A stretch of 64,000 nucleotides of DNA from contig JALSQX010000105.1 in assembly GCA_026985075.1 (NCBI GenBank), forward strand, positions 62,001 through 126,000. The letters run 5' to 3'. Source of the DNA: Blastocatellia bacterium. GTDB lineage: Bacteria > Acidobacteriota > Blastocatellia > HR10 > J050. Each line of letters opens with the position of its first letter. The stretch's first letter is position 1. Under the pieces are notes generated by a model, which saw only the letters and a list, made by a program, of their open reading frames with translations, made no database searches and was not told where the DNA came from. The position numbers and the translations under genes are program-made. Positions 40,701 through 49,964 of this stretch are shown here, piece by piece.

Positions 40701-41039
40701 CACCTGGAGCACGAAGTCGATGCGCAACACATCGCCCACGTGGAGGATGACGTCGCGGCGAACGTCTGTCTTGAATCCCTGGCGTTCGGCTTTGACTTCA
40801 TACTCTCCCGGTGGCAGATTGGGCACCCGGTAGAGGCCACTCTGATTGGTCATCACCTGCCGCGTTTCATTGGTCGCCACATTCCTCACCGTGATCTGCA
40901 CGTCGGGGAGAACCGCGCCCTGCTCATCGGTGACCACTCCTGTGACGGTGGCATAGGTCAATTGGGCTCTCGCCGCCCGGGGAACGCCCAGAGCGAGGAG
41001 AACCCCGCCAAGCATAAAGAGAAGGACAGTCCGTCTCAT
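37776..41039 (-). CDS. TonB-dependent receptor with carboxypeptidase-regulatory-like domain (Oar-like)
   Basis: Signal peptide; TGVVTDEQGAVLPDVQITVRN...; YKVTKSGG plug; C-terminal ...REIQFGLKFIW aromatic barrel signal; AGGAGG upstream of refined ATG. Confidence 0.9.
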   Translation of the reverse strand: MRRTVLLFMLGGVLLALGVPRAARAQLTYATVTGVVTDEQGAVLPDVQITVRNVATNETRQVMTNQSGLYRVPNLPPGEYEVKAERQGFKTDVRRDVILHVGDVLRIDFVLQVGTIEEVITVTGAPLVQTEEARLAGLVAPRQVTDLPLNGRNIYQLPVLEAGVTPLNANVATPTNNNSYTLAFTTYGKRLRSTNYILDGVPNNNDYIGGLPAITPTVDAVEEFEIQTSNFSSEFGRNYGAIVNVVTKSGGNAIHGTAWEFHRNSALDARRFFDGKDPAPLLQNQFGFSLSGPIRKDHTFFFVSYEGFRGRRGDSVSFQTETPELRQFVFQTRPDSIAAQLFRDFPGPPPIPGTEQDIGSPAPGEFAIGPPDGIPDIALTSGTVSDARNTDQFMIRIDHNFHEGRDKIFARWIHEDERSTGAVPSVNAPLEHIVRGFRHPFDGIFSGVAVGWTKLFGANVVNDFRFGFLRVRATPTASPAEVPNIIIDDGTAGFGSTFLLPVNFPMNTFDWKDNVSVTVGSHGIKFGVDVTYFQENSDFTIFGRGMYEFASLLDFIDDEPFLQVAQIDPQTGDFIRNIRHFRRWWIGAFFQDSWKVTPHFTFNYGLRYDLYTVPTERDGKLSNIIFNGGDDIFSRFAQASIGQVKDMYEGDHNNFAPRLGLAWDPIGSGKFVIRAGFGVAYDQIYEDAFAEPARFQPPFNAIAIALPIFGLGTSISYTIPATPSDNFRLGMNDRGGLNGSPIFPFLIDPHIRTGYGMDWFLNIQWEFQPNWMIELGYTGNAARKLLRSEDFNRVNGDLLDGVENRLNPNWGNSFYVGSDGNANYHGATVRLIKRLSSGYSLEVNYTFGKVIDEQSDPFAGDIDNFGVGYVGAQDITNRSLERGRANFDVTHRLAINAVWELPIFRNTAGWRGQVFGGWQVNTIVTLQSGKAFGVFTTAPFDIDPETGLPTGDFNADAGGGTQGGAYDRPNTPAFGNTNKGSSRSDFINGLFKASDFPIPEAGTVGDLGRNTFEGPGFATVDFSLFKIFRFPALGEQGRIEFRAEAFNLFNRVNLFLPGNDLADTLTFGKSTRTFPAREIQFGLKFIW

Positions 41040-41362
41040 ATCGATACCTCCTTGGTCATTGGTCTGGCATGCGTCGCCTCTTCGTAGAGCTACTGTGAGA
41101 CGCCCGATCGAGCCACGAAGGGGCGTTTCCCAGAGCCCCTTCATGACTGATCAGAACGTCCCGCGAAAGGCGCATCTCGCGCTCATCGCCAGGCTCTGTC
41201 CGGTCTATCGGCTGCGTCGCCGATGGAGGATTCCAGCTATGCTCGTGACTCTTCGACCAGGAGGATCGTCTTGACGCGCTCCAGTATGACGGCGTCCATC
41301 GGTAATGACATACCGAACGGGGGAGCCCAGCGTGATGTGTGATTCTGAACATCGATGATCTC

Positions 41363-44300
41363 CTAAAACAGAATCTTGAGTCCGAATTGAATCTGTCGTG
41401 CTGCCGTTCTCGTTCTCGTGATTCGTCCCAGGGGCCCCGCCGGGAGGCCTTGAGCATCGAACGCCGGGATGGTGCGAATAGGGAGATCGAAGTTCGCTCG
41501 ATTGAGGAGATTGAAGAACTCGGTGCGAAATTGAACGTCCACGCGTTCTCGGATGGTCGTCTTTTTCACTAGGGAGAAGTCAACGTTGACCAGCCCCGGC
41601 CCGATGAGGGTATTCCTTCCTAGATTCCCCAAGAAACCCGCTGGTTGCAGAGCGAATGCTCGACGATCAAGGTATTGATCGGGACCACCAAGGATCGGAT
41701 TGTTGCTGAATCCCGGACGGAGGTCCGGTCGCTCACTCAAGTCGCTGAAAATGCCCGGAGCACCTCCATTCCGAGAGCGATTGAAGGTGAGTTCCACGGT
41801 GAACGGAGACCCTGACTGGATCGTGGTGATCCCGTTGATTTGCCATCCCGCCAGGAGTTTCCGGGCAACACCCTCTGAGTTCCGTCCCAGCGGAAGATCG
41901 TAAGTGTAGTTGAAAACCAGGACCTGTCGAACATCAAAACTGGACAGTCCTCGGTTCAATCGCCGATCATCGGGATCGATGCTCACCACGTTCTCGCCGG
42001 TGGAGTCCGAGGCAAACAGAGATGAGGTATCATCGATCGACTTCTGGACCGTATACGAGACCTGAAATTGGAGGCCGCGACTCAGTCGCTTGTTGAGGCT
42101 GAGGATGAGACCATGATAGAAAGAATTGGCGTCTGAGACGGTCCACCGACTCGCTCCGAAGCGAGGATTGCGCCGCGACCCACCCTCGGGCCAGAACTTG
42201 CGACCATCGGGGAGGAACTCGGGGAAAGCCGTGTTCCCGTTGAATACCCGGAGCAAGTGAACGCCGCGGGAACCAGCATAGCCAACACTGAACACCGTAT
42301 CCGGAGCGAACTCCCATTGAAGATCTAAACTCCACCGCATCACATAAGGCGTATTGGTCAGAGGCGCTGGGAAGTTGATGAGTGGCACGCCCCTGGCCGC
42401 TGCTTCTTCAAGAGCGGGGACAATATCGGGGAAGGGAGGGGCGATGAGCGTGGCCAGCTTACGCACCGGAGCCCCGCCTCCAATCGGTCCGAAGAGATCG
42501 AAGGGAGTGATTTGCTGGAAGTAGATGCCAAATCCTCCCCGAATAGACGTCTTCCCCCTGCCCAGGGGATCCCAGGCGAACCCGAATCGAGGGGCAAAGC
42601 TATGCAGCGAGATGTTCCTGTTGAGATAGAATTCTCCCTGTATGGCCTCACCCTGCCGATCATAGGTATTCGTCGCTTCGCCGAAGATGTCTTTTGGTTT
42701 CGTCGTGAACTCGTAGCGCAGTCCAAGGTTCAGCGTCAATCGGGAACTCGCCTGATAGTCATCCTGAATGTAAAATCCGAACATGGACTCCCTGATAGAG
42801 CGGTCATTATCACTTCCAGGGAGCGGGCCGAGGAAGAGCGTCGGTCGATTGGTAAGGAAACATTCTAGCGGCGACTGGGGGCAGACCGGCGAGCTCGGGA
42901 AGACGTAGACCCCCGAATCATTGAACGAGAACAGGGTGTTGAATCGCAGGTGCTTGACGTTCACGCCCCCCTTTATGGAATGAGGGCCGCGAGTATAGGT
43001 GAGGTCATCAGACCACTCATATAAGTTGAGCACATCGCGAATGGGATCAATGATGAATCCAATCAGCGGCGATACAGCTCCAGGGATGATGATCCCGCCG
43101 CTCCGGAAGAATGGCTTACCCGGCAAGAAACTCAATGCCGGTGGAATATTGACCCGGGGAGCATTTTCCGAGAAGCTGAACGAGCGATTGAAACCGAAAC
43201 GAAACGTATTCAACAGTGCGGCCGACATCGTCCGGTCATATTCCACGGTCACGTATTGATTGCGCGACCGTTCGGCCATCGTGATGAGGGGGAGGTCAGG
43301 GCGCGGGCGATCCCCTTCGGCGTCATCAAACGTGTACCGAGCAAAGAACGAATCACTGGCTGAGAACTGGTGATCGATGCGAATCTGGAAGAAGTCTTCT
43401 CGCTGAGGTTGAGGTGTTGAACCGAGCCATTCGGCCGTTCCGTTGCCGAAATTCCTCCCGTTGGGGAGAGGGAAGAGATCCAGATAGGGTTTGATGGCCG
43501 GATCCACTCCGACGTTCTTGAGTTGACCGGGGTTCTCCGGATCGGGAAGGAGACCCTGCCGCGCATTCTCATCGGGGACGATCCCGACTTGGGTGACCCC
43601 CAGTCGTTCTCGGAGACCTTCATAGGCGCCGAAGAAGAAGCTGCGATTCTCCATAATAGGTCCTCCGAGCGTCCACCCGAACTGATTGCGAATGAATGGC
43701 GGTTTGCGGGCATCGAAGAAGTTGCGGGCATCGAGTGCGCTGTTACGATGGAACTCGAATACTGATCCGTGGAGTTCGTTGGTCCCCGATTTGGTCACGG
43801 CATTGACTACCGCCCCGGCCACTTTTCCTACTTCGGCGGTGTAAGCATTGGTCAACACTTTGAATTCTCGAATCGTCTCCACGCCCAGGAGCGTTCCGGC
43901 GACGCTCCCCGGCGTGCGATTGCGGAAATCATTGATGTCCGTCCCATCGAGCAGGAACAGATTCATGTCCTGACGGGTTCCACTGGACGAGATCTTCACC
44001 GTTCGACCGGCGAAGAAGTTGCGGGAAGCCGTAGCGATCACATTAACTCCGGGTTGTAGAAGGACGAGTTGTTCCACGCTGCGGCCATTCAACGGAAGAT
44101 CTCGAATCTTCATATCATCGACGAGCCAGGCGATGGACGCTGTGGTTCGTTCTACTAAGGGAGCTTCTCCTCTCACCGTCACCTGCTCGGTAATTTGTCC
44201 GACCTGTAGGGTGAAATCGACGATCGCTTCTCGACCGACAGTGAGTTTAATCCCCGTTCGAACCTCGGTTTTGAATCCCTCCAATTCCGCTTGTACCTGA

Positions 44301-44548
44301 TATTCTCCCAGACTGAGCTGCGGGACGTGATATCGTCCATCGCTATCCGTTGTGGTTGTTCGGGCAATGCCCGTTTCCAGATTCGTCACCGTGATCGTGA
44401 CTCCTGGTAAGACGGCGCCCGCCTGGTCCTTCACAGTGCCTGAGATCGTCCCCGTAATAGTCTGTGCCCCCGCCAGCAGAGGGCACAGACAGAGGACGAA
44501 GAGAACCTTCACAAAAGGCTTGGAGAGATAATAGGCTCGTTTCGTCAT
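41363..44548 (-). CDS. TonB-dependent receptor with carboxypeptidase-regulatory-like domain (Oar-like)
   Basis: TGTISGTVKDQAGAVLPGVTITVTNLETGIART..., VVNAVTKSGTNELHGSVFEFHRNSALDARNFFD, C-terminal RQIQFGLKILF. Confidence 0.9.
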   Translation of the reverse strand: MTKRAYYLSKPFVKVLFVLCLCPLLAGAQTITGTISGTVKDQAGAVLPGVTITVTNLETGIARTTTTDSDGRYHVPQLSLGEYQVQAELEGFKTEVRTGIKLTVGREAIVDFTLQVGQITEQVTVRGEAPLVERTTASIAWLVDDMKIRDLPLNGRSVEQLVLLQPGVNVIATASRNFFAGRTVKISSSGTRQDMNLFLLDGTDINDFRNRTPGSVAGTLLGVETIREFKVLTNAYTAEVGKVAGAVVNAVTKSGTNELHGSVFEFHRNSALDARNFFDARKPPFIRNQFGWTLGGPIMENRSFFFGAYEGLRERLGVTQVGIVPDENARQGLLPDPENPGQLKNVGVDPAIKPYLDLFPLPNGRNFGNGTAEWLGSTPQPQREDFFQIRIDHQFSASDSFFARYTFDDAEGDRPRPDLPLITMAERSRNQYVTVEYDRTMSAALLNTFRFGFNRSFSFSENAPRVNIPPALSFLPGKPFFRSGGIIIPGAVSPLIGFIIDPIRDVLNLYEWSDDLTYTRGPHSIKGGVNVKHLRFNTLFSFNDSGVYVFPSSPVCPQSPLECFLTNRPTLFLGPLPGSDNDRSIRESMFGFYIQDDYQASSRLTLNLGLRYEFTTKPKDIFGEATNTYDRQGEAIQGEFYLNRNISLHSFAPRFGFAWDPLGRGKTSIRGGFGIYFQQITPFDLFGPIGGGAPVRKLATLIAPPFPDIVPALEEAAARGVPLINFPAPLTNTPYVMRWSLDLQWEFAPDTVFSVGYAGSRGVHLLRVFNGNTAFPEFLPDGRKFWPEGGSRRNPRFGASRWTVSDANSFYHGLILSLNKRLSRGLQFQVSYTVQKSIDDTSSLFASDSTGENVVSIDPDDRRLNRGLSSFDVRQVLVFNYTYDLPLGRNSEGVARKLLAGWQINGITTIQSGSPFTVELTFNRSRNGGAPGIFSDLSERPDLRPGFSNNPILGGPDQYLDRRAFALQPAGFLGNLGRNTLIGPGLVNVDFSLVKKTTIRERVDVQFRTEFFNLLNRANFDLPIRTIPAFDAQGLPAGPLGRITRTRTAARQIQFGLKILF

Positions 44549-44699
44549 ACACTATCCTCCTCTCATGGTATTGAAAGCAGATAGCAGAGCCACATGGACT
44601 TCGGTTGCTCAAGCTCATACCTCATATCCCCGGGCTGGCCAACAACACATTCCGTCCATCGTCCAAACCATTCGTTACGATCCTCGGTGGCCGTTTGAG

Positions 44700-46175
44700 T
44701 CACTCGCTCACATCCACCCAGACGCTCTTGACCTGGGTGTAGAGGTCGAGGGCGTACCGGCCGAGCTCTCGACCAAAGCCGCTCATCTTATAGCCGCCAA
44801 ACGGCGACGTGGTGTCCAGCACGTTGTAGGTGTTGATCCACACCGTTCCCGCCTTCAACTGGCGGGCGAGTGTGTGAGCTTTCTTGATGTCGCGCGTCCA
44901 GACCGCCGCGGCCAGACCATAGATGACGGCATTGCTCTTCTCGACGACGTCATCGACGTCCTTGAAGGGAATGACGGCCACCACCGGTCCAAAGATCTCC
45001 TCCTGGGCGATGCGCATGGCGTTATCCACGTCGTCGAAAACGGTGGGGCGGACGAAATACCCTTGGTCGCCGGCGCGCTCGCCTCCGGCCACCAGTTTCG
45101 CTCCTTCCCGTCGACCGAGATCGATGTAGCCCATCACCTTGTTCATATGTTCTTCCGAGATGAGAGCCCCGATTTGTGTCTCGGGATCGAAGGGATCGCC
45201 CTGTCGCAGCGTCTTCGCTCGTTGGACCAGTTTCTCCATGAACGCATCGTGAATGTTCTCCTGTACGAACAGCCGCGAGCCCGCCGCGCAGCATTCGCCC
45301 TGATTGAAGTAGATGCCCATGATGGCGCCTCTCACGGCGGCATCCAGGTCAGCGTCGGCGAAGACGATGTTCGGCGATTTTCCGCCCAGCTCCAGCGAGA
45401 TGGGTTTGAGCGTCTCGGCGGCAGTGCGCATGATCTCCTGGCCGGTGGTGACCTCGCCGGTGAAGGCGATTTTGTTCACTTGTGGATGTTTGACCAGGGC
45501 CGCTCCCGCCGTGGGGCCGAATCCGGGAACGATGTTGACCACCCCATCGGGGACGCCCGCTTCCTGGCATAATTCGCCCAATCGGAGGGCGGTGAGCGGC
45601 GTCTGCTCGGCCGGCTTGAGCACGACGGTGTTGCCACAGGCCAGCGCCGGCGCCACCTTCCAGGCGGCCATGAGCAGGGGGAAATTCCAGGGGATGATCT
45701 GTCCCACCACGCCCATCGGCTCGCGCAACGTGTAGTTGAAGAAGGGACCGGCGACGGGAATCGTCTCTCCCTCGATCTTGGTCGTCCATCCACCATAATA
45801 GCGGAAGCAATTGGCCGCCATGGGAATATCGATGTATCGCGCTTCTCGAATTGGCTTACCCGTATCGAGCACTTCCAGTTCGGCCAGCTCATCGGCGTGC
45901 GCTTCGATCAGGTCGCCGATGCGCCACACGATGCGTCCGCGATCGTGAGCCGTCAGTTGTCCCCACGGTCCCTCCTCGAACGCCTTTCGGGCCGCCTGCA
46001 CGGCGAGATCAATATCGGGCGCGTCCGCCTCGGCCACCTGGGTGATCACGTCACCGGTGGCCGGGTTCACCGTTTCAAACGTCTTTCCCGAGGCGGCATC
46101 GCGCCATTCCCCGCCAATGAACAATTTCCCCGGTTTGACGACAGCATGCTTGAGTTTTTTCTGTTCGACAGCCAT
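44700..46175 (-). CDS. NAD-dependent aldehyde dehydrogenase (phenylacetaldehyde dehydrogenase-like)
   Basis: ELGGKSPNIVFADADLD, FNQGECCAAGSRLFVQ, EIFGPVVAVIPFKD. Confidence 0.92.
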   Translation of the reverse strand: MAVEQKKLKHAVVKPGKLFIGGEWRDAASGKTFETVNPATGDVITQVAEADAPDIDLAVQAARKAFEEGPWGQLTAHDRGRIVWRIGDLIEAHADELAELEVLDTGKPIREARYIDIPMAANCFRYYGGWTTKIEGETIPVAGPFFNYTLREPMGVVGQIIPWNFPLLMAAWKVAPALACGNTVVLKPAEQTPLTALRLGELCQEAGVPDGVVNIVPGFGPTAGAALVKHPQVNKIAFTGEVTTGQEIMRTAAETLKPISLELGGKSPNIVFADADLDAAVRGAIMGIYFNQGECCAAGSRLFVQENIHDAFMEKLVQRAKTLRQGDPFDPETQIGALISEEHMNKVMGYIDLGRREGAKLVAGGERAGDQGYFVRPTVFDDVDNAMRIAQEEIFGPVVAVIPFKDVDDVVEKSNAVIYGLAAAVWTRDIKKAHTLARQLKAGTVWINTYNVLDTTSPFGGYKMSGFGRELGRYALDLYTQVKSVWVDVSE

Positions 46176-46204
46176 TATCCTTCCTCCCTCCCCGAAACGA
46201 CGTG

Positions 46205-46225
46205 GCGCAAGATGGCATCTTGCGC
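46205..46225. repeat. Intergenic palindrome copy 2 (GCGCAAGAT-GGC-ATCTTGCGC)
   Basis: Same 9-bp arms as 9149-9169; shared downstream motif YTCAGAAYCCAT. Confidence 0.85.
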
Positions 46226-46301
46226 GACATCATTTCGATACGTTCGTGATAGGCTCAGAACCCATAGCCATTTCTCGAAAGAGTTCAGGGCCGATCTTCG
46301 A

Positions 46302-47519
46302 TCAGCCGTATTGTTCAACGATAGTGGCGATGCCTTGGCCGACGCCAATACACATGGTCGCCAGTCCCCATCGAGCGCCACGCCGCCGCATCTCGTGAAT
46401 CAACGTCACCATGATGCGCGCACCACTACACCCCAGAGGATGTCCGAGAGCGATCGCGCCGCCGTTGGGATTGAGTCGAGAGGGGTCCACGCCACCATCT
46501 TGTTGGAATTCTCGCAAGCAGGCCAGCACCTGAGCGGCGAACGCCTCGTTGAGTTCGATGAGATCGATATCCTCCAGGCGCAATCCCGCCCGCTGGAGGG
46601 CCTTGCGCGTCGCCGGGACGGGGCCGATGCCCATGATGTTGGGATGGACGCCGGCCACCGCCGAGGTGACGATGCGCGCGATCGGTCGGAGCCCCAATGC
46701 GCGCGCTCTGGCGGCCGACATGATGACCAGGGCCGCCGCGCCATCATTGAGGCTAGAGGCATTGCCCGCCGTCACGCTGCCGCCTTGGCGAAAGACGGGT
46801 TTCAGCTTGGCCAATTTTTCCAGCGAGGTATCCGGTCGCGGTCCCTCATCCCTGGTCACCAGGAGGGGATCGCCCTTCTTCTGCGGGACTTCGACGGGGA
46901 CGATCTCATCGTGGAAACGGCCCTCTTCGGTGGCCGCCACCGCTTTTTGGTGACTGGCCAGGGCGAAGGCGTCTTGCTCGTGACGTGGAATCTCGTACCG
47001 ATCAACGAGATTCTCCGCCGTCTCCCCCATGCTCAGCGGCGGATAGAGCGCCGCCAGTCGAGGATTGACCATCCGCCAGCCGAGCGCCGTATCGTAGAGG
47101 GTGGCATTCCCTCGAGCGAATGGCGCCGATGACTTGGGCAGCACCCAGGGCGCTCGCGTCATGCTCTCCACGCCGCCGGCGATGAACAGGTCGCCGTGAC
47201 CGGCCTGAATGGCGCGCGCCGCCTGGTTGATCGCTTCCAGGCCCGAACCGCATAATCGATTGATCGTCGCCCCCGGCACGCTCTCGGGCAATCCGGCGAG
47301 CAACGCCGCCATACGCGCCACGTTGCGATTGTCCTCGCCCGCTTGATTGGCGCAACCGAAGTAGACGTCTTCGATCTCCTCTTTGGGAATGCCCGTACGC
47401 TCCACCACGCGGGCGATGACCAGAGCTGCCAGGTCATCGGGGCGGACATCTTTGAGCACGCCGCCATAGCGCCCGATGGGCGTACGGACACCATCAACGA
47501 TCACGGGTTGGTTGGTCAT
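46302..47519 (-). CDS. paaJ: Acetyl-CoA acyltransferase / 3-oxoadipyl-CoA thiolase-like (PaaJ/PcaF)
   Basis: [55 protein letters not shown]. Confidence 0.88.
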   Translation of the reverse strand: MTNQPVIVDGVRTPIGRYGGVLKDVRPDDLAALVIARVVERTGIPKEEIEDVYFGCANQAGEDNRNVARMAALLAGLPESVPGATINRLCGSGLEAINQAARAIQAGHGDLFIAGGVESMTRAPWVLPKSSAPFARGNATLYDTALGWRMVNPRLAALYPPLSMGETAENLVDRYEIPRHEQDAFALASHQKAVAATEEGRFHDEIVPVEVPQKKGDPLLVTRDEGPRPDTSLEKLAKLKPVFRQGGSVTAGNASSLNDGAAALVIMSAARARALGLRPIARIVTSAVAGVHPNIMGIGPVPATRKALQRAGLRLEDIDLIELNEAFAAQVLACLREFQQDGGVDPSRLNPNGGAIALGHPLGCSGARIMVTLIHEMRRRGARWGLATMCIGVGQGIATIVEQYG

Positions 47520-47588
47520 ATCGAGATCCTCGTCAAGCTGTTTCGGCGGTGAGCGCGCGTCGTCATCAACCACCCATAGGGAGTCATT

Positions 47589-47885
47589 TCAGTGGTCATA
47601 GAATAAGCTCACCTGGTAATGCATCCGACTCGGTTTGGCGCGAAAGAACGATTCGAACTTACCGATCACCTGATGATATTTGCCCGTCTCTTCGGTGCGT
47701 TTCATCGCCGCTTCCGTTTCCCAAAAGGTGATGGAAAGCCCGTGTCCTCCCTCGTTGGTGAGGAGATAGCCGCCCATGAACCCCTCATCTTCCCGGGCGG
47801 CGGGGATGACTTCGCGTTGCCACAACTGCACGACCTCTTCCAACCGGGTCGGGTCGAAGTGCATGATGGTGAGTCTGGCGATCAT
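47589..47885 (-). CDS. Antibiotic biosynthesis monooxygenase (ABM) domain-like small protein
   Basis: MIARLTIMHFDPTRLEEVVQLWQREVIPAAREDEGFMGGYLL...ISFWETEAAMKRTEET. Confidence 0.75.
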   Translation of the reverse strand: MIARLTIMHFDPTRLEEVVQLWQREVIPAAREDEGFMGGYLLTNEGGHGLSITFWETEAAMKRTEETGKYHQVIGKFESFFRAKPSRMHYQVSLFYDH

Positions 47886-48766
47886 CGTGATGATTCGATG
47901 TCAAACCAGAACATGGCTTGCCCCGTTCCAATCGCGTTTTCGTAGTTCCCGTATTGGATGCCGCGCGCTTTCCAGGTAATACCTCCCAGGGCTCCGGCCA
48001 TGTTCAGATAGTGGGCGAACCGTCCTTCCGGTGTACACAGGCGCCGGAACTCTTCGGCGCAGTTGATGATGTCAGCGTGTCGGCCCTCCCGGAACCAAGC
48101 CATGATCCGTTCATCCCATTCTCGATGCGTTGGACTGAATACTTCCGCGGGATCGACCGTCGCGTAATCCAGGATGACATCGTAAGGGTGAAATCGATGG
48201 GAGAGACCACCACTGGCCACGAACACCACGCGTCGATCGATTCGTCGAATCGCCGATCCGATGTGCTCTCCGAACCGCAGGTCATTGAAGACTGAGGCCG
48301 TCTGTAAGACGCTGATCGGCAGCACGCGCTTATCCCTCTCCGGATTGAGATAGTGCATCACGTTCAGCGTGGCATAGTGGATGGGGAGACCTCGGTGTTG
48401 GGAAGCGAGAACGCGAATGCCGCTCAGGCTTTCTCGGGCGTCTCGTTCGATGGCGAAGGCCAATTCCGGATCTCCGGGATAGGAGTATTCGTACTCGTGA
48501 ATCATCCAGGGGATTTCCTCCGAGGTGTAGATCCCTTCCAGGCGTTCGTGAGCGTTGATGACATATTCCAAGGTAGTGAACCAGTGGGTGTCGATGATGA
48601 CGAACGTGTCGAAATCCAACCGAGCCAGTTTCTCCCGACGCACGCGGTCGAAGGCCTCGTAGAAGCTGCTCATCTTCTCTCCCATGTAACGCCGCCGCCG
48701 CTCCTCGTCCAGAATCATGAGCCGAGGAATGTGCGTGGTGAACAGCGCTCCCACAATCTCACCCAT
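47882..48766 (-). CDS. Class III extradiol ring-cleavage dioxygenase (LigB/HpaD family)
   Basis: MGEIVGALFTTHIPRL, FVIIDTHWFTT, ASQHRGLPIHYATL, FVASGGLSHRFHPY. Confidence 0.88.
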   Translation of the reverse strand: MGEIVGALFTTHIPRLMILDEERRRRYMGEKMSSFYEAFDRVRREKLARLDFDTFVIIDTHWFTTLEYVINAHERLEGIYTSEEIPWMIHEYEYSYPGDPELAFAIERDARESLSGIRVLASQHRGLPIHYATLNVMHYLNPERDKRVLPISVLQTASVFNDLRFGEHIGSAIRRIDRRVVFVASGGLSHRFHPYDVILDYATVDPAEVFSPTHREWDERIMAWFREGRHADIINCAEEFRRLCTPEGRFAHYLNMAGALGGITWKARGIQYGNYENAIGTGQAMFWFDIESSR

Positions 48767-48781
48767 GAGTTGGCTCTCCCT

Positions 48782-49060
48782 TCATGATGCTTGATCGAAG
48801 CAGACCATCACCTCCTGGACGTCGCCGAGGCGAAATGCGGGATCGATCAATCGACTCAGAGGGATGAACTGCTCGACCTGAATCTGGATGTCACAAGCGC
48901 CCGTGGGACAGAAGGCGACACATTCGTGGCAGTGGGTGCAGACCTCGGGATCGATCACGTAGAGCTGGTCGGCGAGTTGAGCCGCCCCGGTGGGACAGGC
49001 GGCTTCGCATGCCCCGCAGAAGATGCACAGTTCCTTGTCGATGACCTGTTGCACCTTCAC
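48782..49060 (-). CDS. 2[4Fe-4S] ferredoxin
   Basis: CIFCGACEAACP and CTHCHECVAFCP. Confidence 0.95.
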   Translation of the reverse strand: MKVQQVIDKELCIFCGACEAACPTGAAQLADQLYVIDPEVCTHCHECVAFCPTGACDIQIQVEQFIPLSRLIDPAFRLGDVQEVMVCFDQAS

Positions 49061-49914
49061 ACGTAGTCCTCCAGTTTCATCTCTCGCTCGGGCAGTCCCA
49101 CCAGCTGGCGAATCTTCATGTAGAGATCGAAGCCTCTCTGCTCGAACGCCGCGCGATCTTCGATGAGACCCGCGTTATAGAGGGCATTGGCAATGGCCGA
49201 ATCGCGTCCCAGCTTGCGGATGAGGATGGGGAGGATCTTGGGTTCCAGTTCGAGGATGCGCCAGGTGTTCAGATCGGGATCGCGGGCCATCTCTTCTTTG
49301 ACCAGTTTAATGCCCGTGCTGATGTGCCGCGTCTCGTCGTGCATGACGTGCTCGTAGGTCGCCGCCGTCGCCAGATCGCCATTCTTCTCGGCCAGATCGG
49401 CGATGGCGCGGAAGAGCACATTGGCCGAATAGCCCTCCAGCATGCACACTTGGCCATAGAGCGCTTCGATGTAACTCGGCAGGCTATTGACGAACCGGAA
49501 GAGATCCGTCTGTTCGCGAGGGACGTTCAGTTCGGTGGCTAACCCCAGATCGGTGATGCGCCGCCACTCGATCTGCGTGTGCCGCGTTTCATCGAGCGCG
49601 TGCGTGCAGAGATAATATTGGACCTTGGGGATGTTACACTTGGTCAGGATTTGCGCGATTTGCGAGGCGGTTTGGGCTTCGCCCCAGCAGGTGATCACCA
49701 TGATGGGTCGCATCGCTTCCTTGTATTCCCGACTCAAATGCGGATCGCATTCCCGTCGACCGCGTTCCAGTTTCTCCAGCAGTTGCTGCGTGTCGCGATA
49801 CTGGATCTCAATGTAATGCTCGAACGAGCCGAGACCGCCGAACGTCTTCAAATCTTCGCCGGGAACGACCGGCGGGATCACGTTGGCGAAATTGACCACC
49901 GTATAATCGGTCAT
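49057..49914 (-). CDS. Ferritin-like diiron oxygenase
   Basis: Two DETRH motifs (ALDETRHTQIEWRR and HDETRHISTG) with spaced Glu; 4-nt overlap with downstream ferredoxin. Confidence 0.75.
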   Translation of the reverse strand: MTDYTVVNFANVIPPVVPGEDLKTFGGLGSFEHYIEIQYRDTQQLLEKLERGRRECDPHLSREYKEAMRPIMVITCWGEAQTASQIAQILTKCNIPKVQYYLCTHALDETRHTQIEWRRITDLGLATELNVPREQTDLFRFVNSLPSYIEALYGQVCMLEGYSANVLFRAIADLAEKNGDLATAATYEHVMHDETRHISTGIKLVKEEMARDPDLNTWRILELEPKILPILIRKLGRDSAIANALYNAGLIEDRAAFEQRGFDLYMKIRQLVGLPEREMKLEDYV

Positions 49915-49964
49915 GATCTCATCCTCCCCTCTCTATCGGGCTCCCATCGGGTGAACCCGAGAAC

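Noticed and set aside
44549-44699. Possible sigma54 promoter (TGGCTCTGCTATCTGC) upstream of the minus-strand TonB receptor
   Set aside because: GG-to-GC spacing is 11 nt rather than the required 10, so not supported.
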